A DNA stretch of 5,487 nucleotides from Peptostreptococcaceae bacterium (GTDB lineage: Bacteria > Bacillota > Clostridia > Peptostreptococcales > Peptostreptococcaceae). The stretch lies in assembly GCA_017425305.1 (NCBI GenBank), contig JAFOOW010000053.1, positions 1 to 5,487 of the forward strand, in the 5' to 3' direction. Shown in pieces: positions 1 to 5,265 of the stretch (the first letter of the stretch is position 1; every line of letters begins with the position of its first letter). Below the pieces are notes generated by a model. The model was not told the DNA's origin and did not search any database. It saw nothing but the letters and a program-made list of their open reading frames with translations. The position numbers and the translations under genes were made by a program.

Positions 1-276
1 GATGAAAGAAAGCATATAGTTAGTTATAGTGATTTAAAAATAGATTCACCATATAATTCATATTTAAATAAAGGATTACCACCTACACCAATAGCTAACC
101 CTGGTATAAAATCAATTGAAGCAGCTTTAGAGCCTGAAGATAATGATTACTTATACTTTGTAGCTACAGTAGATGGTGGAAATAATTATAGTAAAACATA
201 TGATGAACATTTAAAATATGTAAAAGAGTATAAAGAAAATAGAGACAAGCTAAAACAAGAGAAGTCTGAGAAATAA
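1..276 (+). CDS. mltG: Endolytic murein transglycosylase MltG, C-terminal part (5' end outside window)
   Basis: Only the last 91 residues are present, in frame from base 1 to the TAA at 274-276. MltG is a membrane-anchored lytic transglycosylase that cuts nascent glycan strands outside the membrane and so helps set glycan length. The recognisable part is the family's C-terminal signature: SPYNSYLNKGLPPTPIANPG (about residues 16-35 of the fragment), then an EAALEP...DYLYFVA block and a final SKTYDEH motif. The usual GLPPGPI reads GLPPTPI here, a mild change. After the EH motif comes a charged, Lys/Glu-rich tail. The catalytic glutamate and the N-terminal membrane helix lie upstream of the window and cannot be checked. 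Its position before a TrmR-like gene matches B. subtilis yrrL-yrrM. A strong terminator follows directly, so it probably ends an upstream transcription unit. The family call is firm. Confidence 0.93.
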   Translation, partial: DERKHIVSYSDLKIDSPYNSYLNKGLPPTPIANPGIKSIEAALEPEDNDYLYFVATVDGGNNYSKTYDEHLKYVKEYKENRDKLKQEKSEK

Positions 277-289
277 AAAGATATTTGTC

Positions 290-353
290 AAAAAAGGCAA
301 GGGATAATCGCAAAATAGTTTTAAAATATTAAGCGAGACTTTTGCCTTTTTTT
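290..353 (+). terminator. Rho-independent terminator after mltG
   Basis: The outer stem pairs 290-303 (A-run, then GGCAAGGG) with 339-352 (ending TTGCC and a T-run): 14 pairs, two of them G-U. The T-tract is 347-353. The apical part is long and holds smaller pairs, TCGC at 308-311 with GCGA at 333-336, and AATA at 314-317 with TATT at 327-330, so the whole may fold as a branched or bulged rod. It starts 14 nt after the mltG stop and ends just before the next RBS. The paired A-run and T-run mean it could also work on the minus strand. Confidence 0.85.
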
Positions 354-375
354 AGAAATAGTTAGGAGTGATTAT

Positions 376-1023
376 ATGAGCAACATAGTTGATAACTTAG
401 TAGAAGACTATATAAGAACAACTTTACAAGATAAAGAAGGATTACTTAGAGAGTTAGAAATATATGCACAAGAGAATAATGTACCAATAGTACACAAAGA
501 AGTATCTGAACTTCTTAAAGTTTTATTAAAAGTTCAAAAGCCAAAAAGAATACTAGAGGTAGGATGTGCAATTGGATATTCTTCTATATTATTTGCAACA
601 GTATTAGATAAGGATGTAGAAATAATAACTGTTGAGAGAAATGAAAAAATGATAGAAAAAGCTAAAGAAAATATAAAAAGAGCTGGAATGGAAAATAATA
701 TAACTATATTAGAAGGTGATGCAGAAGAATTACTTCCAAATGTAGAAGGTCCATTTGATATGATTTTCTTAGATGCAGCTAAAGGTCAATATAAACTATT
801 TTATGATATGATAATAGATAAACTAAAGGTAGATGGGTTACTTATATCAGATAATATACTATACAAAGGTATGGTTGCTCATGATGATTATGTTATAAGA
901 AGAAAGAAAACAATAGTAAAAAGAATGAGAAATTATTTAGATTATATATCTCATTGTGATTACTTAGATACATCATTAATACCTATAGGAGATGGAGTAG
1001 CATTAAGTTATAAAAATAAATAA
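376..1023 (+). CDS. trmR: tRNA 5-hydroxyuridine O-methyltransferase, TrmR family (YrrM-like)
   Basis: This 215-residue protein is a class I SAM-dependent methyltransferase of the catechol-O-methyltransferase-like group. B. subtilis TrmR (YrrM, about the same length) methylates 5-hydroxyuridine at wobble position 34 to give 5-methoxyuridine. Visible motifs are: SAM-binding motif I ILEVGCAIGYSS (59-70), an acidic motif II in ITVERNE (84-90) that would hold the SAM ribose, GDAEELLP (114-121), FLDAAKGQY (131-139), and LLISDNILYKG (155-165). D133, D159 and N160 are the expected divalent-metal ligands of this family. The ATG at 376 has a clear RBS (TAGGAGTG, 363-370, 5-nt spacing). The stop at 1021-1023 overlaps the RBS region of the next gene, which encodes a U32 protein of the hydroxylation step. 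That gene pair supports TrmR over a generic O-methyltransferase. I see no convincing promoter between the upstream terminator and the RBS. Confidence 0.88.
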   Translation: MSNIVDNLVEDYIRTTLQDKEGLLRELEIYAQENNVPIVHKEVSELLKVLLKVQKPKRILEVGCAIGYSSILFATVLDKDVEIITVERNEKMIEKAKENIKRAGMENNITILEGDAEELLPNVEGPFDMIFLDAAKGQYKLFYDMIIDKLKVDGLLISDNILYKGMVAHDDYVIRRKKTIVKRMRNYLDYISHCDYLDTSLIPIGDGVALSYKNK

Positions 1024-1035
1024 GAGGTGATATAA

Positions 1036-1977
1036 ATGCATAATGTAGAACTTTTAGTTTCAGCTAGAAACTTAGAGAACTTAAAAATGGCTATATCAGC
1101 TGGAGCTGATGCAATATATATTGGAGGAGAATCTTTCGGTGTTAATAACATGAAAGATCACTTTACTAAAGAAGAATTAGTAGAGGGAGTAGAATATGCT
1201 CACGATAATAATAAGAAAGTTTTTATATCTATAAGCATAATGCCTCATAGTGAAGACTTAAATAGCCTAAGAGAATATTTATTAACTATAAATGATATTA
1301 AAGTTGATGGAATAATAGTAGCTGATCCAGGAGCTATGAAAGTAGTTAAAGAGGTAATGCCGAATGTAGCTATACACATGGGACCTCAAGCAAATGTTAT
1401 GAACTATCATAGTGCAAAATTCTGGTACAATCAAGGTGTAAAGAGAATAATGGCTACTAGTGAGTTATCTATAGATGAAATAGGTAAAATAAGAGCAAAA
1501 ACTCCTTTAGACTTAGAAATAGAAACTTTTGTACATGGACCAATATGTATATCTCACTCAGGAAGACGATTATTAAGTAGTTACTTAGATGATAAAGATA
1601 ATATAGATTATGATAAAATAAGTGATAAAAAGTTTAATCTTTTAGAAGAAAAAAGACAAGATGAATATTACCCTGTATATGAAGACGATAGAGGAACATT
1701 CTTCTTCAACTCAAGAGATTTATGTATGTTAAAACATATACCAGAGTTTATAAAAGCAGGTGTAACAAGTTTAAAAATAGATGGAAGATTACAAAGTGAT
1801 GAATGCTTAGAAACTGTTATAAAGGTATATAGAAATGCTATAGATGAATTCTATAAAAATCCAAATGAATGGACTTTTAAACAAGAATGGCTAGATGAAA
1901 TAAGAAAATATAGCAATAGACCATTAACTAATGCATTCTACACTGGAAACACAAATCCAGATGATTATGAAGAGTAG
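1036..1977 (+). CDS. U32 family protein, TrhP-like (tRNA U34 hydroxylation); short form with missing cysteines
   Basis: The protein has 313 residues and belongs to peptidase family U32, whose TrhP members hydroxylate U34 of tRNA using an Fe-S cluster and prephenate. Family landmarks seen: GADAIYIGG (23-31), IIVADPG (93-99), QANVMNYHSAKFWYNQGVKR (118-137), ELSIDEI (143-149), FVHGPICISHSG (165-176), RGTFFFNSRDLCM (219-231), LKIDGR (246-251). It departs from the family in several ways. The usual second cysteine after SG is R178. The NRGxCxQPCR segment is replaced by a charged Asp/Lys stretch (185-200). The LARELS arginine is absent (ATSELS). The chain stops where full-length proteins (about 400 residues or more) continue into a C-terminal domain. 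Only C171, C230 and C257 remain. The start at 1036 has RBS AGAGGTGA (1023-1030), 12 nt after trmR, so the two are surely cotranscribed. Tandem stops TAG TAA end it. It may be a TrhP1-like partner subunit or a non-catalytic paralogue. The family is sure, the activity is not. Confidence 0.8.
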   Translation: MHNVELLVSARNLENLKMAISAGADAIYIGGESFGVNNMKDHFTKEELVEGVEYAHDNNKKVFISISIMPHSEDLNSLREYLLTINDIKVDGIIVADPGAMKVVKEVMPNVAIHMGPQANVMNYHSAKFWYNQGVKRIMATSELSIDEIGKIRAKTPLDLEIETFVHGPICISHSGRRLLSSYLDDKDNIDYDKISDKKFNLLEEKRQDEYYPVYEDDRGTFFFNSRDLCMLKHIPEFIKAGVTSLKIDGRLQSDECLETVIKVYRNAIDEFYKNPNEWTFKQEWLDEIRKYSNRPLTNAFYTGNTNPDDYEE

Positions 1978-2029
1978 TAAAAACTACTTATAATATATAT
2001 TTAAAACATGTTAAGGAGATAAGTATACT

Positions 2030-2656
2030 ATGAAAGAGAAAAAGACACTTATAATAGGAATAACTGGTGGGACAGGATCAGGTAAAAGTACAGTATGCAA
2101 AGCTATAAAGGATAGCATACCTGCTGAAAATATAGCTATATTAGAGCAAGATGCATACTACAAAGATCAAACACATTTATCATTTGAAGATAGATTAAAA
2201 ACTAACTATGACCATCCATTAGCTTTTGACAATAAGTTACTTATAAATCATATAGATATGTTATGTGAAGGAAAGTCTATAGAAAAACCAATATATGACT
2301 ATGAACTTCACACAAGAAAGCAAGATGAAACTGTAACTGTAGAGCCTAAAGACATAATAATAGTTGAAGGTATAATGATACTTGAAGATGAAGAATTAAG
2401 AAATAAATTAGATATAAAAATATATGTAGATACAGAAGATGACTTAAGAATACTTAGAAGAATACAAAGAGATATAAAAGAAAGAGGAAGAACAGTTGAT
2501 TCAGTAATAGAGCAATACTTACAAACTGTTAAGCCTGCACATGACCAATTTATAGAGCCATACAAGAAGTACTCAGATATAATAATACCAGAAGGTGGAC
2601 AAAATGAAGTTGCTATAGATATAGTTATAGCAAGAATTAAAACACAACTACATTAA
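2030..2656 (+). CDS. udk: Uridine/cytidine kinase
   Basis: The 208-residue product has the usual length for Udk, a cytosolic P-loop kinase that phosphorylates uridine and cytidine to UMP and CMP in pyrimidine salvage. Motifs in order: Walker A loop GGTGSGKST (13-21); QDAYYK (40-45), containing the conserved acidic residue near the nucleoside; NYDHPLAFD (59-67); [11 protein letters not shown] (86-96), a substrate-site motif; IIVEGIM (110-116), Walker B-like; and [12 protein letters not shown] (143-154), the Arg-rich lid. The ATG at 2030 is preceded by AAGGAGAT (2013-2020) with 9-nt spacing, longer than the roughly 5 nt of its neighbours. It starts 52 nt after the U32 gene. In B. subtilis udk is followed by greA, yrrS and pbpI. 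Here greA and yrrS are absent and a PBP follows directly. No residue expected in the family looks lost. Confidence 0.96.
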   Translation: MKEKKTLIIGITGGTGSGKSTVCKAIKDSIPAENIAILEQDAYYKDQTHLSFEDRLKTNYDHPLAFDNKLLINHIDMLCEGKSIEKPIYDYELHTRKQDETVTVEPKDIIIVEGIMILEDEELRNKLDIKIYVDTEDDLRILRRIQRDIKERGRTVDSVIEQYLQTVKPAHDQFIEPYKKYSDIIIPEGGQNEVAIDIVIARIKTQLH

Positions 2657-2667
2657 TTTTAGTATTA

Positions 2668-2707
2668 ACCCCTTAGAAATTGTCAAGAATTACAATTACT
2701 AAGGGGT
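2668..2707 (+). promoter_or_regulatory. Hairpin masking the RBS of the PBP gene
   Basis: A perfect 9-bp stem pairs 2668-2676 (ACCCCTTAG) with 2699-2707 (CTAAGGGGT). After one A-A mismatch (2677/2698) the stem continues for 6 bp, AATTGT (2678-2683) with ACAATT (2692-2697), closed by an 8-nt loop (2684-2691). The 3' arm contains nearly the whole RBS AAGGGGTG (2701-2708) of the gene starting at 2714. In a transcript reading in from udk the RBS would be paired. The tail after the stem, GATTTTATG, is too poor in T for a confident terminator, although partial termination is possible. The structure is certain on paper. The function is inferred. Confidence 0.6.
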
Positions 2708-2713
2708 GATTTT

Positions 2714-4423
2714 ATGTCTAGAAGAAAAAGCAATTTTGAATATATAAGTAGCGTTAGATTATATATAGTATTTATACTTACACTTATAATTTATTGTTTT
2801 TTAACATATAGGTTAGTGGATATACAAATTGTTAAATCTGATAAATATAAAGAAAAAGCTAATCAACAGAGCAATATTAAATTAGATTTAGGGTCTGGAA
2901 GAGGAACTATATATGATAGAAATAATAAGAAATTAACAGATGATAAAGTTAAAGAAATTATTATAGTACAAAAAAAACAAGTAGAGATTAATAATGAATA
3001 CATGAAACTAATAAGTGAAGTAACAGGATTAAAATCACAAGAAATATATAATAAATTACAAGAAGATGAAACTTCGCATATAGTAGAATTTGAAGTATCG
3101 AATATGAATAGTTATCTTAAAAGAAAATTAGAAGAAGAAAAAATTATAATAGAGAAAAAAACATATAGATACTCTGAAAACAGTTTATTATCGCATACTA
3201 TTGGATATATAAATAATCTTGATAAAGACGGTAAAACGGGAATTGAAAAAAGTAAAGATTATTTATTAAAAGATAAAAATTTAGATTATGTAGAAGTATT
3301 TAAAGCAGGCTCATCAGGAGGAAATAGAAACAATACAAAGTTAAGTGTTTTAAATGGAAGTATAAGCTCAAATAAGAATAGTGAAGAAGATAGACATTTA
3401 AGACTAACGGTAGATTATGATATACAAAGTAAATTAGAAAAAATTATTGATAAGGAAGATAACCCAACTGCAGTAGTTATATCAAATACAAATACAGGTG
3501 AAATACTAGCTATTACATCTAGACCTAATTTTGATAGAAATAATATAGCTAACTATATTGGAGAAAATGCGACAGGAAAAGGAGAACTTACAAATAGAGC
3601 AATACAATCAGAATATGCACCAGGATCTATATTTAAGTTAGTGGTATTATTTGCAGCATTAGATAATAGAGTAATAGATGAGAATTATACATATACTTGT
3701 ACTGGATCTGATGAAGTTAGTGGAAGAATTCTTAACTGTAACAAGCTAGATGGGCATGGAACGGTAAATTTAGAAGAAGCTTTTGCATATTCATGTAATC
3801 CTGCATTTGCAAATATTGCAGAAAAAGTAGGAAAAGAAGAAATACTTAAATCAGCTAAAGAACTTCATTTAGATGATAAAGTAGAAATTGATGTATATGG
3901 AGAAAAAAGTGGAACAATAAATAAAGATATTGATATAGTCAATCTATCTATAGGTCAAGGCGCTATGCAATTTACTCCATTACAAGTAAATCAAATGACA
4001 CAAGTAATTGCTAATAATGGAATATTTAAACAATTATATATATACGATAGTATTATTGATAATAAAAGCAATATTGTTAAGAACTTTATGGTATCAAAAA
4101 CAGATGATAATGTTATATCTCCATACACAATAAGTAAAATTAAAAAAATGATGAAATCAGTATCCACATTAGGAACAGCAAAAGACTTAGTAGAATTAAA
4201 TGGAGGTAGTGGAGTTAAGACAGGAACAGCTCAAGCGTATATATCAAAAACAAATGATGATGGAACAAAAGGAAAAGAAAAAATACTTCATAGTTGGATA
4301 ACAGGATTTTACCCAGCAGAAAATCCTAAATATACAATAACTGTATTTTTAGAAGGTATACCAGGAACTAATAAGTCAGCTATACCGATATTTAAGGAAA
4401 TATGTGAAGAAATATTAAAATAA
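2714..4423 (+). CDS. Class B penicillin-binding protein (peptidoglycan D,D-transpeptidase), PbpI/SpoVD/FtsI type
   Basis: This 569-residue protein cross-links peptidoglycan outside the membrane. Layout: a short basic cytosolic end; one membrane helix at about 14-34; a PBP dimer domain starting with GRGTIYDRN (62-70) and including GYINN...GKTGIEKS (164-180); then the transpeptidase domain from LRLTVDYDIQ (229-238). The three active-site motifs are intact: S305-I-F-K308 (nucleophile S305), S360-C-N362 and K502-T-G504. There is no glycosyltransferase domain. Around the SxN motif lie C329, C342, H348 and C361, spaced C-x12-C-x5-H-x12-C, resembling the Zn-binding class B PBPs reported in C. difficile. 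RBS AAGGGGTG (2701-2708) sits in a hairpin. The position after udk corresponds to pbpI in B. subtilis, and the gene before sigK corresponds to the C. difficile PBP usually called PBP3. Divisional, elongation or spore-specific use cannot be read from the sequence; the sigK neighbour favours a sporulation link by inference. Confidence 0.93.
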   Translation: MSRRKSNFEYISSVRLYIVFILTLIIYCFLTYRLVDIQIVKSDKYKEKANQQSNIKLDLGSGRGTIYDRNNKKLTDDKVKEIIIVQKKQVEINNEYMKLISEVTGLKSQEIYNKLQEDETSHIVEFEVSNMNSYLKRKLEEEKIIIEKKTYRYSENSLLSHTIGYINNLDKDGKTGIEKSKDYLLKDKNLDYVEVFKAGSSGGNRNNTKLSVLNGSISSNKNSEEDRHLRLTVDYDIQSKLEKIIDKEDNPTAVVISNTNTGEILAITSRPNFDRNNIANYIGENATGKGELTNRAIQSEYAPGSIFKLVVLFAALDNRVIDENYTYTCTGSDEVSGRILNCNKLDGHGTVNLEEAFAYSCNPAFANIAEKVGKEEILKSAKELHLDDKVEIDVYGEKSGTINKDIDIVNLSIGQGAMQFTPLQVNQMTQVIANNGIFKQLYIYDSIIDNKSNIVKNFMVSKTDDNVISPYTISKIKKMMKSVSTLGTAKDLVELNGGSGVKTGTAQAYISKTNDDGTKGKEKILHSWITGFYPAENPKYTITVFLEGIPGTNKSAIPIFKEICEEILK

Positions 4424-4460
4424 AAATCAAATAATACAAGCAATTTTATCAGGCCACCCT

Positions 4461-4468
4461 CATATAAT
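4461..4468 (+). promoter_or_regulatory. Candidate SigE/SigK-type -10 element for sigK
   Basis: CATATAAT fits the sporulation mother-cell -10 pattern CATAnAnT of SigE and SigK promoters. Transcription would start near 4474-4476, giving a leader of about 30 nt before the TTG. The -35 side is unclear because no strong match stands at the expected distance. ATACAAG at 4434-4440 matches five of seven bases of the SpoIIID site GGACAAG known from B. subtilis, a weak hint only. TATAAT inside the box would also suit SigA, but no good TTGACA is present. Confidence 0.5.
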
Positions 4469-4492
4469 TTACAATGTAGTGTAAGGAAGAAA

Positions 4493-4500
4493 AGGGGTGG
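4493..4500 (+). promoter_or_regulatory. RBS deciding the TTG start of sigK
   Basis: AGGGGTGG ends 5 nt before the TTG at 4506, the same spacing as at most other genes here. With its preceding A it contains the same octamer, AAGGGGTG, as the PBP gene's RBS. An in-frame TGA (4503-4505) directly precedes the TTG, so no upstream start exists in this frame, and the first in-frame ATG is 40 codons in, within sigma region 2. TTG is therefore the only sensible start. Confidence 0.85.
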
Positions 4501-4505
4501 CCTGA

Positions 4506-5153
4506 TTGACTATATTAAAATCTTTTGAAAAACCCTTAACTCCTGAAGAAGAATATGATTATCTAACAAAATTCAAATTAGAAAAAGATGAATCAGCCAA
4601 GATTATTTTAATTGAAAGAAACATGAGATTAGTCGCGCATATAGCTAAGAAGTATAATAACTCTGCAGAAGATCAGGATGACCTTATATCTATAGGAACT
4701 ATAGGACTTATAAAAGCTATAGAAACATATAATGTAGATAAAGGGACAAGATTAGCTACGTATGCATCTAAATGTATAGAGAATGAAATATTAATGAACA
4801 TAAGAACTAATAAAAAGAATAAGGTTCAAGTATCATTACATGACCCAATTGGAACAGATAAAGAAGGAAATGAGATTAGCTTAATTGATGTATTAAATAA
4901 TGATGATGATGTTTTAGATGAAGTTGAATTCAATATTCAAAAAAGTAAGTTATATGAACAATTAGAAACAATACTAACACCTAGAGAAAGAGAAATAGTT
5001 CAATTAAGATATGGTTTAACACCTTATGGATATAAAACACAAAGAGAGATAGCACAAAAACTAGATATATCAAGATCTTATGTGTCGAGAATTGAAAAAA
5101 GAGCTCTAAAAAAATTAAGAAAAGAGCTAAAGCCTGAAAAAAGCCTAAGTTAA
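4506..5153 (+). CDS. sigK: RNA polymerase sporulation sigma factor SigK, uninterrupted and without pro-sequence
   Basis: This 215-residue sigma-70 family protein directs late mother-cell transcription (coat, mother-cell lysis) in spore formers. Region 2 runs from IERNMRLVAHIAKKY (36-50) through DLISIGTIGLIKAIETY (59-75) to LATYASKCIENEI (83-95). The linker SLHDPIGTDKEGNEISLIDVL (110-130) is the SigK signature; SigE has a different sequence there. Region 4 starts at LTPREREIVQLRYG (157-170), with the helix-turn-helix in TQREIAQKLDISRSYVSRIE (178-197). In B. subtilis SigK is made with a 20-residue inhibitory pro-sequence, and the gene is split by the skin element. Here the frame is closed by TGA just before the TTG, and the protein begins at what would be the mature end (FEKPLTPEEE aligned with FPQPLSSSEE), so no pro-sequence exists. 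C. difficile SigK also lacks one. No skin element interrupts this copy. The last codons form the 5' arm of the terminator. Confidence 0.93.
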   Translation: MTILKSFEKPLTPEEEYDYLTKFKLEKDESAKIILIERNMRLVAHIAKKYNNSAEDQDDLISIGTIGLIKAIETYNVDKGTRLATYASKCIENEILMNIRTNKKNKVQVSLHDPIGTDKEGNEISLIDVLNNDDDVLDEVEFNIQKSKLYEQLETILTPREREIVQLRYGLTPYGYKTQREIAQKLDISRSYVSRIEKRALKKLRKELKPEKSLS

Positions 5154-5169
5154 GGCTTTTTTCTTTTTT
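5136..5169 (+). terminator. Rho-independent terminator of sigK, overlapping the coding end
   Basis: An 11-bp stem pairs 5136-5146 (GAAAAAAGCCT) with 5153-5163 (AGGCTTTTTTC) around a 6-nt loop (AAGTTA), followed by six T (5164-5169). The 5' arm lies in the last codons of sigK and the stop codon TAA (5151-5153) is at the loop edge. It separates sigK from the next gene. The A-run and T-run make it potentially bidirectional. Confidence 0.88.
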
Positions 5170-5211
5170 CGACTTTAAGAAATGACAAAAAATTTAAATA
5201 TATTGTGCTAA

Positions 5212-5227
5212 CCTTATTTATATAAGG
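5212..5227 (+). repeat. Small palindrome upstream of the last gene
   Basis: CCTTAT (5212-5217) and ATAAGG (5222-5227) are exact complements around a 4-nt centre. It lies in the 112-nt leader between the sigK terminator and the gene at 5266, about 40 nt before its start. It could be an operator or a short mRNA hairpin, or chance in AT-rich DNA. I could not place a convincing promoter around it: ATGACA (5182-5187) resembles a -35, but no good -10 stands 16-18 nt away. Confidence 0.3.
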
Positions 5228-5265
5228 GAAATATGAAGAGATAGAATTTAATAAGGGGGAAAAGG

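Larger units (their letters stand above)
4448..4506 (+). repeat. GC-rich 12-bp inverted repeat burying the sigK RBS
   Basis: Positions 4448-4459 (ATCAGGCCACCC) are the exact reverse complement of 4495-4506 (GGGTGGCCTGAT), and a further T-G wobble pair (4460/4494) is possible. Eight of the 12 pairs are G-C in a very AT-rich region. The loop is 33 nt (4461-4493). The 3' arm covers most of the sigK RBS AGGGGTGG (4493-4500), the spacer, and the first base of the TTG start. No T-tract follows, so this does not look like a terminator. The 5' arm lies upstream of the predicted sigK -10 box. Confidence 0.75.

Noticed and set aside
285..308. TTGTCA and GATAAT as a promoter for trmR
   Set aside because: The spacing is only 12 nt, too short for SigA, and the elements fall inside the terminator.
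1973..1988. Hairpin AGTAGT / ACTACT (6 bp, 4-nt loop) at the stop of the U32 gene
   Set aside because: Too short and AT-rich, and not followed by a T-run; unlikely to terminate transcription.
1989..1994. Perfect TATAAT upstream of udk
   Set aside because: No -35 resembling TTGACA at 16-18 nt. In such AT-rich DNA this hexamer is expected by chance. An operon promoter here is possible but unsupported.
2308..2565. Minus-strand open frame of 85 codons inside udk
   Set aside because: It lies wholly within the conserved udk reading frame on the other strand, has low-complexity Ser/Ile content and no RBS or promoter, and is a shadow of AT-rich coding DNA.
4448..4506. Reading the sigK inverted repeat as the PBP gene's terminator
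   Set aside because: The loop is 33 nt and no T-tract follows; the arm pairs the RBS instead.
4448..4506. Reading the sigK inverted repeat as a dimeric repressor operator
   Set aside because: The arms are 33 bp apart, far beyond normal half-site spacing, and the 3' arm coincides with the RBS, favouring an RNA structure.
4506..5153. skin-element attachment scar within sigK
   Set aside because: The frame is continuous with SigK over its length and shows no direct repeat or recombinase remnant I could point to.
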